Shown here: in pieces, positions 16,362 through 24,703 of the stretch
Numbering within the stretch: position 1 is the stretch's first letter
How the letters are laid out: every line of letters begins with the position of its first letter
From: Bacteroidota bacterium
GTDB taxonomy: Bacteria; Bacteroidota; Bacteroidia; JAFLBG01
Assembly: GCA_017303975.1 (NCBI GenBank)
Contig: JAFLBG010000014.1
Span: forward strand, 1 to 64,000
DNA length: 64,000 nt
Direction: 5' to 3'
Notes under the pieces: generated by a model
Database searches by the model: none
Told to the model about the DNA's origin: nothing
The model's input: the letters and a program-made list of their open reading frames with translations, nothing else
Translations under genes and position numbers: made by a program

Positions 16362-18794
16362 TTAGACAATCGCTTTGTTAAGTTTATCTTCTTCCCATTG
16401 CTTTACTGCAAATTCAATATTTCCCTTATAAAAACTCTTTAAGCGAACTAAATGATTTCTTTCCACAGGATTAGAAGTTACAACAGCATATTCGCTTGGT
16501 GGCGCTTCGATAACAAAAACAAAGGAAGTTCCTCCTTGCTTAATGAAAACTTCTCTGCAATCCGGATTCACACGAAGAGAATAGATTTTACCAAGATCTT
16601 CTTTGGTAAAGCCCAAGTGGATTCCTAACTCTTCTATCAATGTTTGGTCGGTATGATTTAAAATAATTTTAGTTTCCGCGTTATTGATGATGGCTTTTCC
16701 AATGGATGACTTGACAATCACATCTACATCTTGGGAAATAATGGTAATAGACCCATTGTTCTTTCTCACCGTTCGGTACATGTTTTGAACAAAATCTCCC
16801 ATAGCATCGGATAGCATACTCCATGCTTCGTCCATGGTAAAGTATTTTACCTCGTCAGGGAATTTACGAATGGTATCTAAGGTAAGTTCAGTAAGGAGCA
16901 TCGTCACAATTGGATACAATCGTATATCCTCCTTGATTCTAGCAAGGTCGAAACAAACAAGTGGGTAGGCTGAAATATCTAAAACCTCCTTACTATTTAA
17001 AAGTGCCTTGTATCTTCCTGTTACAAAAGGCTCCAAACAAATCGAAAGTTCAGAAATATCAAAGCGTGAAAACTTGTCGCTTAAGGAAGCATCGGACTTT
17101 AATTGACTTTTAAAGTCAACTAAAAACGCTGCAAAATGAGTCAGCGTTGGTATTTCAGAAGAGCTCGCTTCATGCTGGGTATAAAATCTTGGAATTAAAT
17201 CTTGCATAAGACTCCATTCCACATTTGATAATTTAGTGCCGGATGGCTTCCAAAGCAAGGTCAATAATCCAATGATAAAACCAACCTTTTCATCCGTAAC
17301 TCGGTATTTCCCATGAATCTTATCGGTAATAAAAGGATTAAATGAAATTGGATTTTCCGGGTTGTATTCAAAATACTTCCCTTCCAAAATATCCACTAAA
17401 TTTTTATACGTTCCTCCAACATCGATAATGATTTGTCGCTGCTTACGTTCAAAGCGTTGCAAAATAAAGTGTCCCATTGTAAAGGATTTTCCAGAACCCG
17501 ATGGTCCGATTACAATGGAGTTTTGGTTGTTGAGTTGTCTATCAAAAAGGTTGATGTAAACTAAATTCCTAAATCTATCGCACACATAATCCCCATCTCT
17601 TGCACTTAAAAATTCAGAGGTGAAATTCGCATAACAACTTGCCATGTCTATTCTCATTAATATCCATCGAAGACTATTGGATGCTCCAAAAGGTAAGCAA
17701 GAGAAAAACAGGTTAGCATTATCAAAAGTTTCTACCAGTGGTTTTGCTCCATAAAGAGAACGGAATGCATCGCATGTTTCTTGAATATTCTTTTCTCTTA
17801 ACGTATCATTGGCAGTGAATAATACAACCTGAAACGAGACAGAACAAAGTTTACTTTGTTCTTTTCTTATTTGTAACGTAAACTCTTCTAACTCTTCCGC
17901 TTTGGCAATAGCACTTTGCCCACCTAACTTTTTTAGTGTATTGTTCTGTCTCTTCTGCGAATCTAAATTGCGCAATTCCTTTTCCGTATTATCTACATAC
18001 CAACTGGTTACTGTGAGGTGAGGAAATTGCAAATAAATTCCAAAAGGCCATGTAAACGGAGAATCTATTCCTAAATGATTAGGCACCGAGTAAAATAATT
18101 CATCGCCTTGCTCTTGCAAAGAGATTATGTTTACCTTCTTCTCCCCTACTATTAAGGAGTTTTCATGATTGTAAAATCCTTTTTCCGGCCTGCTATTTTT
18201 ATTTCTAAAGTCCACATTTAGAAATTGTCCATATACAATTTCTAATTCTTCTGCTGTTAGTTCTTTGTAAGAAACACTGGATGTTGAGGAAATGGTTTCG
18301 CAAAAACTTTTTGCATTGATTTTAATTTCTTCTACTCTCTTCTCAATGCCTTTAAAATCCTTCCCCAATAATTGGCTTCCTAGTGAAAAGGTGGTTGAAA
18401 AAGGGTTTCTCTTTTTGTTGGTAATATTGTTGCTGATAATAAATAAATAGCTCTCCTGTCTTAGAACCGCTCTTGAAGCAAAGTAGTTAAGTGTTTGTCT
18501 CTCAAAAAAGGTAGTTTCTTTCTTATCACTTCGTCCATTTGGATAATAGGCATTGTGAAACACATCCACCTTTTGGACGATGTAGTCTTGTGGCAATGCT
18601 CCAAGAGCAGCCTCATACATTTTACAAAAGTTCTCGTACTCACTTGCATGGAGAGATTCAAAATTCGCTCCTTGAATTAAAAACCCCTTCCCTACTCTTC
18701 CATCTTTTAAAATAACCACATCCTTCTCAATCCGGAGAATGGGAATGTGATCCTGTAAAGATTTTTCTTCACTCGCTATTTTTGAAAAAATCAT
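16362..18794 (-). CDS. traG: TraG, VirB4-like conjugation ATPase
   Basis: This 810-residue protein is a typical TraG/VirB4 ATPase. Walker A is at residues 430-437 (GPSGSGKS) and Walker B lies in VKYFTMDEAWSML. The N-terminal domain carries VRxGRVGKGF-like KDGRVGKGFLIQG, and the end has the IxQDVD sensor and a FVQNMYRTVRKNNGS stretch. It powers pilus and channel assembly in the cytoplasm at the inner membrane. Its ATG overlaps the stop of the upstream VirB3-like gene by 4 bases. Confidence 0.93.
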   Translation of the reverse strand: MIFSKIASEEKSLQDHIPILRIEKDVVILKDGRVGKGFLIQGANFESLHASEYENFCKMYEAALGALPQDYIVQKVDVFHNAYYPNGRSDKKETTFFERQTLNYFASRAVLRQESYLFIISNNITNKKRNPFSTTFSLGSQLLGKDFKGIEKRVEEIKINAKSFCETISSTSSVSYKELTAEELEIVYGQFLNVDFRNKNSRPEKGFYNHENSLIVGEKKVNIISLQEQGDELFYSVPNHLGIDSPFTWPFGIYLQFPHLTVTSWYVDNTEKELRNLDSQKRQNNTLKKLGGQSAIAKAEELEEFTLQIRKEQSKLCSVSFQVVLFTANDTLREKNIQETCDAFRSLYGAKPLVETFDNANLFFSCLPFGASNSLRWILMRIDMASCYANFTSEFLSARDGDYVCDRFRNLVYINLFDRQLNNQNSIVIGPSGSGKSFTMGHFILQRFERKQRQIIIDVGGTYKNLVDILEGKYFEYNPENPISFNPFITDKIHGKYRVTDEKVGFIIGLLTLLWKPSGTKLSNVEWSLMQDLIPRFYTQHEASSSEIPTLTHFAAFLVDFKSQLKSDASLSDKFSRFDISELSICLEPFVTGRYKALLNSKEVLDISAYPLVCFDLARIKEDIRLYPIVTMLLTELTLDTIRKFPDEVKYFTMDEAWSMLSDAMGDFVQNMYRTVRKNNGSITIISQDVDVIVKSSIGKAIINNAETKIILNHTDQTLIEELGIHLGFTKEDLGKIYSLRVNPDCREVFIKQGGTSFVFVIEAPPSEYAVVTSNPVERNHLVRLKSFYKGNIEFAVKQWEEDKLNKAIV

Positions 18795-19096
18795 TTCTTG
18801 ATTTCAATTTTAAATTTGGAGGTCTCTAACTTTTTCGGTTGCTGAAATTTATAGGATAAAAAGCTCAAGAGGAACCCGGGGTATTTCTTGTTGGAAGACC
18901 TTTTTAAAATCAGGTACAGTCCCCAAAGGATAAAACCCATGATTACAAAGTAGGACAACCCTAGATTAAAGTTAAAGGAAGCCGATATGTTATACACTAA
19001 AAATATTAGCAGGAAAAATATGGCTAGAATTCTAAACTCATCTAATGGTAATCCTAAAATATAGCTTGGCTTTTCTATATTTTTTGGAACTTTCAT
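18791..19096 (-). CDS. traF: TraF-like / VirB3-like inner-membrane protein (DUF4133)
   Basis: This 101-residue protein opens VPKNIEKPSYILGLPLDEFRIL, then two close membrane segments (about residues 25-42 and 47-65) and ends in a basic tail (KKLETSKFKIEIKK). VirB3-like proteins of Bacteroides elements have this short N-terminus with two helices and are often fused to or next to VirB4. Here it sits directly before traG with a 4-base overlap, as expected. The gene name follows the CTnDOT usage for this position. Confidence 0.75.
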   Translation of the reverse strand: MKVPKNIEKPSYILGLPLDEFRILAIFFLLIFLVYNISASFNFNLGLSYFVIMGFILWGLYLILKRSSNKKYPGFLLSFLSYKFQQPKKLETSKFKIEIKK

Positions 19097-19410
19097 TATA
19101 CAGTTATAGGAACTCCAAAGAATTGAAGAATTTCATTGGCAAATATTGCCCAAGCTCCCCAAAGGATAATTCCAATTACCAAGGCAGCTATTTCTCCGGC
19201 TGCTTCTCTTTGTTGGAAAAACCATTTATACACCGCTCTCCCTGCTGCAATTACTACCATCAGGGCTAGCAATGCATTTACAACAGGCTTTACTTTTGTA
19301 GCGGTCAGACTTTGTATTTTTTGTGCTGTTTGTGCTGCTAAGTCTTGATTGCATAGTGCTACTAGAACCACGGTTAGGGTTAGCAACAAATTCAGATTTA
19401 CTTTTTTCAT
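19096..19410 (-). CDS. traE: TraE, VirB2-like pilin (DUF4134)
   Basis: This 104-residue protein has a signal-peptide-like start (LNLLLTLTVVLVALCNQDLAAQTAQ) and two membrane segments (about residues 40-62 and 75-97), the form of a VirB2-type major pilin before processing. TraE of Bacteroides elements has the same length. Its position directly before the VirB3- and VirB4-like genes supports this. Its stop meets the next ATG by one base. Confidence 0.78.
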   Translation of the reverse strand: MKKVNLNLLLTLTVVLVALCNQDLAAQTAQKIQSLTATKVKPVVNALLALMVVIAAGRAVYKWFFQQREAAGEIAALVIGIILWGAWAIFANEILQFFGVPITV

Positions 19411-19425
19411 TTTTGATAGTGTTAA

Positions 19426-19974
19426 TTAAACAAACTTACTTCTCTTATATGCCCTACTGTATAGGGCGGTTTCTGCTTCAGGTAGAGGAGTTTCCTTTAC
19501 AGGAATTTCCTCTTGGGTTAAGTTTGCTTCGGTGCCGGGTAAAGGCTCCGATTTTTCATGGGGCGCAAAGGTAGGGACTTGGGTTCTATTTTCAATGGGT
19601 GGACTAACTTTTTCTGCTAAAATACTTTTAGGCGAGGTTGCGATGGTTTTTTTAGCCGAATAGCTAACCTTTTGCAGAATCTTTGTTTCTACTCCTTTAT
19701 TTTCTTCGGTCGGTTTGGCATTATCGGTAGGTTCGGAAGTCTTTGTGGTTGTTTTTAATGCAAAGGCATTTATGAGGTCAATAATCATGTAGGCAAATAG
19801 TAGGGTACATAAGACATCCAAAACTCCTATTTCATCCCCTGCTAAGAAGCTGATGATACCCTTGATATTAAGCAAGAGTGCCAGGGTCAGCAAAGAGGAA
19901 ATTGCCACCACAAGCCCTTTTTTTTGATGTTGGAATAGTTTAAAAAGTATGTTTGATAAAAGGATTTTTTGCAT
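19426..19974 (-). CDS. Membrane protein with long polar tail, first gene of the transfer operon
   Basis: This protein is not recognised. From the ATG at 19974 it has 182 residues: MQKILLSNILFKLFQHQKKG, two hydrophobic segments (about 24-42 and 50-70), then a long Pro/Thr/Glu-rich tail that is probably disordered. An earlier ATG at 20037 would add 21 residues (RERNLLKFYYTIYLVYF...) but overlaps the likely promoter and the inverted repeat at 19988-20007, so I prefer 19974. It may be an assembly factor of the transfer system; the position resembles that of TraD-type proteins, without visible similarity. Confidence 0.55.
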   Translation of the reverse strand: MQKILLSNILFKLFQHQKKGLVVAISSLLTLALLLNIKGIISFLAGDEIGVLDVLCTLLFAYMIIDLINAFALKTTTKTSEPTDNAKPTEENKGVETKILQKVSYSAKKTIATSPKSILAEKVSPPIENRTQVPTFAPHEKSEPLPGTEANLTQEEIPVKETPLPEAETALYSRAYKRSKFV

Positions 19975-19987
19975 GGAGCGGTAAAAG

Positions 19988-20007
19988 TATACTAAATATA
20001 TAGTATA
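19988..20007. promoter_or_regulatory. Inverted repeat between divergent tra operon and DNA-binding-protein gene
   Basis: TATACTA and TAGTATA form a perfect 7-bp inverted repeat with a 6-bp spacer. On the minus strand it contains TATATTTA, one base from the TAnnTTTG -7 box. It lies between the start of the transfer operon (19974) and the start of the small DNA-binding-like protein gene (20063), so it is a candidate operator for transfer control. Confidence 0.4.
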
Positions 20008-20062
20008 ATAAAATTTTAGTAGATTTCTTTCGCGCACTCATTTCTTCCTATATTTGCCAAGG

Positions 20063-20299
20063 ATGAGCACTACTATCTTAGATTATCAGAAAGCAAAGAA
20101 ATTGGTCAAGGAGAAGCTGAAAGGGGAAAACCTATCCTCTTTTTGCAAGACCAATAAGATAAATTACCAGCAGTTGCAAAATTTGAAAGCGGATGATTTT
20201 CATTACAATACTACGATGAAGAAAGTGCTTTCTGCCTTGGGATATAAAGTAAGTAAAGTTGAAAAACTTACGTTTTTTCACGTAAAAAAATCTAAATGA
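20063..20299 (+). CDS. Small helix-turn-helix-like protein, possible transfer regulator
   Basis: From the ATG at 20063 the protein has 78 residues. LSSFCKTNKINYQQLQNLKADDFHYNTTMKKVLSALGYKV is arranged like the helices of a XRE or HTH domain (a-LxxFCKxNxIxYxxLxNL...). A TTG nine bases earlier could also start it, but ATG is likelier. It is divergent from the transfer operon and next to the inverted repeat at 19988-20007, which makes a repressor role plausible. Its stop overlaps the next ATG (ATGA). Confidence 0.55.
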   Translation: MSTTILDYQKAKKLVKEKLKGENLSSFCKTNKINYQQLQNLKADDFHYNTTMKKVLSALGYKVSKVEKLTFFHVKKSK

Positions 20300-21750
20300 A
20301 GACCAAACAAGAATTATTCGAAGAGATAGAAAAGCTCAAAGAGGTAAACCTTATTGATTTTGTTTGTCTTACACACGGTTTTAGACTGGATGAAGAAAGA
20401 ACATCGAAAGAGAATGCCGATTCTAGGAATCCAAGGTATGTTTTTGTGGAGAACGAAATAGGTGACAAGCTGCTAATTTCACGAGTGGTTCAAGATGGTA
20501 AGCAGCAGTACCTATACAAGAACATTTATAACGATTTAGACAGAGGGAATATTTTTTCTTTTATTAAGTACCGCAGTGAAGCATTTTCTATTCCCATGGC
20601 AAAGAAGAAAATCTATGGCTTTGTGGAGAATTTGGAGAAAGGGCATTTTTCTTCGGTAGGTGTTTCCATTGAGTTAAAAAGTGATGAGGATAAGAAGAAC
20701 ACCGACAGAACCATTGCCGAAGTTCAACGCAAATACCAAGTGCTGCCTGAATTTTACCATCAAGAGTATTTAGGATCTCGGGGACTTTCGATGGAAATCT
20801 TGAACTCGCACTTGTGCAAGAATAGAATTAAAAATGAAATCATTTATGGACCAAAGATTTCTTCTACGCATAAGCCACCCGTAAAATATATAAATACCGT
20901 ATTCCCTCTATTCGCAAGCGATGGCAATAAAACCTTTATATGTGGGTATGTAAGAAAGAACGAGAACTTAAAAGTTACTGCCACCGATAGTTTCCAATCC
21001 ATAGGGATTTGGTCAAGTGATTATAAACGAAACGAACCGGTTACCCATTTAATTATTTCAGAAAATCCGATTGATTCTTTGTCCTATGTACAATTAAAGA
21101 AAATGGATTTGGCAACCTGCAATCCTGTTCTAGTTGCCAGTAATGGAGAGCTTTCCAAAACGCATATTGATTTATACCAAGAGATTATTACTAGGTTAGA
21201 ACCTAAGGAAATTGTTCTAGCGAATGATAATAACAGTAAGGGGCAACAATTTAATGCAAAGATTCTTTCTCGAATTGCCCTGCCTGATGAGTATATGGAT
21301 GAGTTGTATAAAAAGAATAATAAGCTTATCGTGGATTGTGATATTCATGCAGGATATAAGGATAGACAGCACGGAGAAGTTATTTGGAAATTCCAGCACA
21401 ATAAAATTTTAGATAATCTTGGAAGAGAAGAGTATCTATTGGAACATATTCCGCAATTTCAGCGCGTTTGCAATGAGTACGAACGATTGAATAAGGAATT
21501 GTACTTAGTGAATGATGAAAAATATCCGTTTACTATAGAACGCACTTTTAATAAGTATGAAAGTGTTGTAAAAATATCTTTCGTAAATACGGTTGACAAT
21601 TGGAAATCTATTAATGAAAGCTTGATGACCTTAAAGTTTGATCATTCAGAACATATTCGTTTAGAGGCAAGCAAAGGTGTTGATTGGAATGATGATTTAA
21701 AAGAACAGTTGGGTTTGGAGAAGATTCAAGCGATAAGAGAGAAAATCTAG
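20296..21750 (+). CDS. DUF3991/TOPRIM-domain protein, primase-like
   Basis: This 484-residue protein has LIISENPIDSLSY at about residues 253-265 and EIVLANDNNSKGQQF at about 312-326. These give the glutamate and the D-x-N/D pair of a TOPRIM domain as in DnaG-type primases and plasmid DUF3991/Toprim_2 proteins. The first half includes EYLGSRGLS, the Y-L-x-x-R-G-(I/L) motif often seen before the TOPRIM part. Such proteins are thought to prime the transferred strand or be carried with the relaxase. It overlaps the small DNA-binding-like protein gene by 4 bases. Confidence 0.8.
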   Translation: MKTKQELFEEIEKLKEVNLIDFVCLTHGFRLDEERTSKENADSRNPRYVFVENEIGDKLLISRVVQDGKQQYLYKNIYNDLDRGNIFSFIKYRSEAFSIPMAKKKIYGFVENLEKGHFSSVGVSIELKSDEDKKNTDRTIAEVQRKYQVLPEFYHQEYLGSRGLSMEILNSHLCKNRIKNEIIYGPKISSTHKPPVKYINTVFPLFASDGNKTFICGYVRKNENLKVTATDSFQSIGIWSSDYKRNEPVTHLIISENPIDSLSYVQLKKMDLATCNPVLVASNGELSKTHIDLYQEIITRLEPKEIVLANDNNSKGQQFNAKILSRIALPDEYMDELYKKNNKLIVDCDIHAGYKDRQHGEVIWKFQHNKILDNLGREEYLLEHIPQFQRVCNEYERLNKELYLVNDEKYPFTIERTFNKYESVVKISFVNTVDNWKSINESLMTLKFDHSEHIRLEASKGVDWNDDLKEQLGLEKIQAIREKI

Positions 21751-21759
21751 TTTATTAGT

Positions 21760-21843
21760 AACTTTCTCCGGCTGTCGTTCTGCGAATGCTACGCGGTAGC
21801 ACCCTTTCGGGCTTCCATCCGGGTTATTTTTCCCCACCGCTTC
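21760..21843. other. GC-rich segment with a short hairpin between TOPRIM and RCC1 genes
   Basis: This stretch is much richer in G+C than its surroundings. It holds GCTAC-GCG-GTAGC (21788-21800), then CCC-TTTC-GGG, and ends in TTCCCCACCGCTTC. The last 14 bases recur at 23451-23464 on the other side of the RCC1 gene. It could be a terminator for the convergent TOPRIM and RCC1 genes, or a remnant of a mobile cassette; no T-run after the hairpin is obvious. Confidence 0.35.
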
Positions 21844-21904
21844 CTTTAAAGAAATTAGTTAAAAATTTTCAATTTATAGGGCATTTTTTAGCGATGAGAA
21901 ATTT

Positions 21905-23296
21905 CTATTGCTTTAATAGCTTTTCAGCATAAAGAGCATTATTGGTAGAAATAAGTATCGTGTAAATTCCTACTGGCAGATTTATTAAATCAATTGTGTT
22001 ATCCGCGGTTAAACTTTCGTACACCATTTGACCTTGGCTGTTTAGTATTTTTAAGGTTACTGGTTGTGCTGTGGTATAATCCAAAGTACAAATTCCATTA
22101 CATGGGTTTGGATATACTTGAAACATCTTGGCCACCTCATTAGTATAAATACTGCTTGTTGCACCTTGAAAGGCTAAAGAATGAGACTCGCCGGTTGCAA
22201 TGTGAGACCAGTTGGTTGCTGATCCAATTTGCGTTGGGATAATCTTACCCACAAGGGAGCCATCGCCTAATTGACCAAAAGTATTTTCTCCCCATGCCCA
22301 CAAGGTTCCATCTGTTTTTATTGCAAGATTGTGGAAGTCATCCGCACAAATTTGCGACCAGTTGCCAGCCGTACCAATCTGTTTAGGGATAATCTGTTTC
22401 ACTGTTGTGCCGTCTCCTAATTGACCAGATGCATTAATTCCCCACGCCCATAACGTACCATTGGTTTTTATAGCCAGGGTGTGGACGCCACCAGTAGCTA
22501 TTTTCGACCAGTTGTTTGCAGTACCTATTTGTGTCGGGATAATTTTATTTAAGGTTGTGCCGTCTCCTACTTGCCCGAAAGAATTTTGTCCCCACCCCCA
22601 TAGCGAGCTATCTGTTTTTATCGCCATGGAATGGTACCCACCCACAGCAATACTCGACCAGTTGTTTCCGGTGCCTACTTGCACGGGGACACTTTTACTT
22701 ATAGTTGTGTTGTCTCCCAATTGTCCTACAAGATTTGCTCCCCATGCCCATAGCGTGCCATCGGTTTTAATTGCAAGAGTGTGCCCATATCCTGCAGCAA
22801 TTTGCAACCAGTTAGTGTCTACTCCTATTTGTGTAGGAACAATTTTATCGAAAGTTGTGCCATCTCCTAATTGACCGGCATCATTCTTTCCCCATCCCCA
22901 CAATGTACCATCGGTTTTAATTGCAAGTGAATGGTATACACCCACGGCAACACTCGACCAGTTATTAGCCATGCCTATTTGTGTAGGGATGGACCTGTTT
23001 ACAGTAGTACTGTCTCCTAATTGAGATAAAAAGTTGGAACCCCATGCCCAAAGCGTACCATTGGTTTTTATTGCAAGAGTGTGGCTGCCCCCCGAAGCAA
23101 CGTTTTTCCAGTTTGTAGATGTTCCTATTGAAGTGGGGGTGTTTTTGTTCACGTTTGTACCATCACCTAATTGATTATAAAAGTTACTTCCCCAAGCCCA
23201 CAGCGTATTTTGGCTACTTAGCTGTAATGAAGAAACTAGGATAATTGTAAGTACTTTATACTCTAAAATCTTTTTCGATACAATTTTAAATTTCAT
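21905..23296 (-). CDS. Secreted RCC1-repeat beta-propeller protein with T9SS sorting domain
   Basis: This 463-residue protein has a short hydrophobic start, then seven tandem 50-residue repeats (residues 32-381) each beginning LWAWG or LWGWG and containing GQLGDGTT, P-x-Q-I-G, NWSxIAxG and HxLAIKTDGT. Seven such units form a complete RCC1-type propeller. The C-terminus (YPNPCNGICTLDY ... LPVGIYTILISTNN) is a T9SS sorting domain. It is probably a surface or secreted binding protein; its ligand is unknown. Repeats 3 and 5 carry WGWG, the rest WAWG. It stands alone, convergent with the TOPRIM gene. Confidence 0.85.
   Translation of the reverse strand: MKFKIVSKKILEYKVLTIILVSSLQLSSQNTLWAWGSNFYNQLGDGTNVNKNTPTSIGTSTNWKNVASGGSHTLAIKTNGTLWAWGSNFLSQLGDSTTVNRSIPTQIGMANNWSSVAVGVYHSLAIKTDGTLWGWGKNDAGQLGDGTTFDKIVPTQIGVDTNWLQIAAGYGHTLAIKTDGTLWAWGANLVGQLGDNTTISKSVPVQVGTGNNWSSIAVGGYHSMAIKTDSSLWGWGQNSFGQVGDGTTLNKIIPTQIGTANNWSKIATGGVHTLAIKTNGTLWAWGINASGQLGDGTTVKQIIPKQIGTAGNWSQICADDFHNLAIKTDGTLWAWGENTFGQLGDGSLVGKIIPTQIGSATNWSHIATGESHSLAFQGATSSIYTNEVAKMFQVYPNPCNGICTLDYTTAQPVTLKILNSQGQMVYESLTADNTIDLINLPVGIYTILISTNNALYAEKLLKQ
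22154..23203 (-). repeat. Seven tandem 150-bp coding repeats (RCC1 units)
   Basis: Seven copies of a 150-bp unit without gaps encode the RCC1 blades. Copies remain similar at DNA level, for example the recurring complement of GCCCATAGCGT. This suggests unit duplication, and recombination between units could change blade number or identity. Confidence 0.85.
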
Positions 23297-23681
23297 TTAA
23301 ATTTATTTGGATTACTACTAAAAGTATGAAAAAAGTCTTGCCCGGTCAATCTAGTTATTTTGCTTGTGATTTAGGTTAGTTTGTAAGCTGCCATATGTCT
23401 TTGCCATTTATAAATAGAGATTAGTTGACTTTGGATTCTCTTCCCCACCGCTTCAATTGGTGCAATACGTTGTAAAAGTACAATTTTCAACACATTGCAA
23501 ATTTGTTATTTAATGGCAAGACCTACTCTATTGAGTAGTACTTGCTCCCCTACCCTTTTATAAATTCTAAGAGTTCATTGTTCATTAAAAATGGAAAGTG
23601 GTTTGTTTTAAAGCCTACGACTTGGCGATGGGAAAGAAAGTAAAGGGTGCTAAGAATTGTTAGTTAAAAGCCTTGTAAATA
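23297..23681. other. Non-coding stretch upstream of RCC1 and RadC-like modules
   Basis: No gene is seen in this 385-bp stretch. It holds the second copy of TTCCCCACCGCTTC (23451-23464), a short inverted repeat TACTC-TATT-GAGTA (23524-23537) and the promoter region of the RCC1 gene on the minus strand. No clear -7/-33 pair for the RCC1 gene could be picked. Confidence 0.5.
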
Positions 23682-23713
23682 CTTGCGTTCAGAGGTTTTG
23701 CGCTGTATATTTG
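23682..23713 (+). promoter_or_regulatory. Bacteroidota promoter for the RadC-like/establishment module
   Basis: TATATTTG (23706-23713) is a full match to the TAnnTTTG -7 box, and CTTG (23682-23685) fits the -33 element with 20 bases between. This is the best promoter match in the window. Transcription would begin near 23720 and produce a leader of about 60 bases containing the conserved GCGGAGCCAGC motif. Confidence 0.6.
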
Positions 23714-23718
23714 TATAG

Positions 23719-23780
23719 TTAATTAATTATAAATTTATCCGTAAGCGGAGCCAGCTTAGAGAAAAAAACGGGCGAATAAA
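23719..23780 (+). promoter_or_regulatory. Conserved 5' leader, copy 1
   Basis: This leader holds TTAATTAAT, then GCGGAGCCAGC (23745-23755), an A-rich run and AAAACGGGCG directly before the ATG at 23781. The same elements in the same order precede the ArdC-like gene at 24652-24703. The spacing between elements differs a little while the words are kept, which suggests a functional RNA or protein-binding site in the leader. Its nature is unknown. Confidence 0.5.
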
Positions 23781-23951
23781 ATGAATACAAATTGCATTAC
23801 CTCTATCGGGGAAAATTACTCACGTGCAGAATTAGCCAACTTTTCAACTAAAAAATTATCTAGCTTTCTAGGAATCAGTTTTGATTTTGTCCAAAAAATG
23901 GGCTTGACAAAAGAAAATTTAATCGAGTTGATTTTATCTACTAACCTTTAA
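23781..23951 (+). CDS. Small 56-residue protein, first gene of RadC-like module
   Basis: The ATG directly follows the conserved leader and the stop is 11 bases before the RadC-like gene. The protein reads MNTNCITSIGENYSRAEL and ends NLIELILSTNL; it is mostly helical and not recognised. A real gene is supported by the promoter, the leader and the same initiator context as the ArdC-like gene. It could also act as a leader peptide coupling translation to the next gene. Confidence 0.5.
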   Translation: MNTNCITSIGENYSRAELANFSTKKLSSFLGISFDFVQKMGLTKENLIELILSTNL

Positions 23952-23962
23952 AATCTAACTCT

Positions 23963-24409
23963 ATGTTTTCAAACATCGCAGAAATTCAAGTTTCCTATAA
24001 GTCCCAAACCAACACACAAGACCGTATAAAGATTACAACAAGCAAAGGCGCTTTTGAGGTGTTGAAGCAAATTTCAGACCCCGACACTTTAGAACTACGA
24101 GAGTATTTTTATGTGCTTTGCCTTAATCGTGCAAATCAAGTAATGGGTTTTTATAACCTAGGAATTGGAAGCGTGGCGGGGTGTGTGGTTGATATTAAAC
24201 ACCTTATCGCTGTTGCTATTAAAACTAATTCTTCCAGTATTATCATTGGGCACAACCACCCAAGCGGAAACCTGACCCCAAGCAAAGCGGACGAACGAAT
24301 CACACAGCAAATTAAAGAAGCTGCACGCCTTTTTGATATAGCACTACACGACCACGTAATTTTTACAAATGAAAATTATTTTTCCTTCGCTGATGAAGGA
24401 AGGATTTAA
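23963..24409 (+). CDS. radC: RadC-like JAB/MPN-domain protein
   Basis: This 148-residue protein has the RadC core: MGFYNLGIGSVAGCVVDIKHL, then HNHPSGNLTPSKAD and later LHDHVIFTNENYFSFADEG. HxHP-x7-10-S-x-x-D is the JAMM metal-binding motif. Full-length RadC also has an N-terminal helix-hairpin-helix part, absent here, as is usual for copies on plasmids and integrative elements. The biochemical role of RadC is still unclear. The gene sits in an establishment module with the ArdC-like gene. Confidence 0.88.
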   Translation: MFSNIAEIQVSYKSQTNTQDRIKITTSKGAFEVLKQISDPDTLELREYFYVLCLNRANQVMGFYNLGIGSVAGCVVDIKHLIAVAIKTNSSSIIIGHNHPSGNLTPSKADERITQQIKEAARLFDIALHDHVIFTNENYFSFADEGRI

Positions 24410-24417
24410 AAAAATCT

Positions 24418-24621
24418 ATGAGCAAGAAAAGTAAGTATGTGATAGTGTCCCCCGATGGGTTCACTATCCACCCAACAGAAACCTATAACAACCCCAAACA
24501 AGCTAAAGCAGCTTTTAACAAATGGCAAGCGCAATATGAAAAACAAGGCTATTATAGCTCAAATTTTGGTCGAATCAACTTAAAAGACCTTGCAGATTAT
24601 TGCCAATTAAAAGAGGTATAA
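24418..24621 (+). CDS. Small conserved-looking hypothetical protein
   Basis: This 67-residue protein starts MSKKSKYVIVSPDGFTIHP and has a helix KQAKAAFNKWQAQYEKQGYYSS followed by RINLKDLADYCQL. Small proteins with a YxIxxPDGFxI opening are common beside RadC/ArdC genes in Bacteroidota mobile elements, from memory. Function is unknown. It begins 8 bases after the RadC-like stop, so it is in the same operon. Confidence 0.6.
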   Translation: MSKKSKYVIVSPDGFTIHPTETYNNPKQAKAAFNKWQAQYEKQGYYSSNFGRINLKDLADYCQLKEV

Positions 24622-24651
24622 AAACAATCAAATAAAGTAAATCAATCAATA

Positions 24652-24703
24652 TTAATTAATCTAAACCCCTGCGGAGCCAGCAGATAAAAAACGGGCGCAC
24701 AAA
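24652..24703 (+). promoter_or_regulatory. Conserved 5' leader, copy 2
   Basis: TTAATTAAT (24652-24660), GCGGAGCCAGC (24671-24681), an A-run and AAAACGGGCG precede the ArdC-like ATG at 24704, as in copy 1 about 930 bases upstream. No strong promoter box is seen before this copy, so it may lie within the operon transcript and act on RNA. Confidence 0.5.

Noticed and set aside
22461-22874. A 137-codon plus-strand frame with repeated motifs
   Set aside because: It is the complement of the RCC1 repeats and reflects their periodic codons, not an independent gene.
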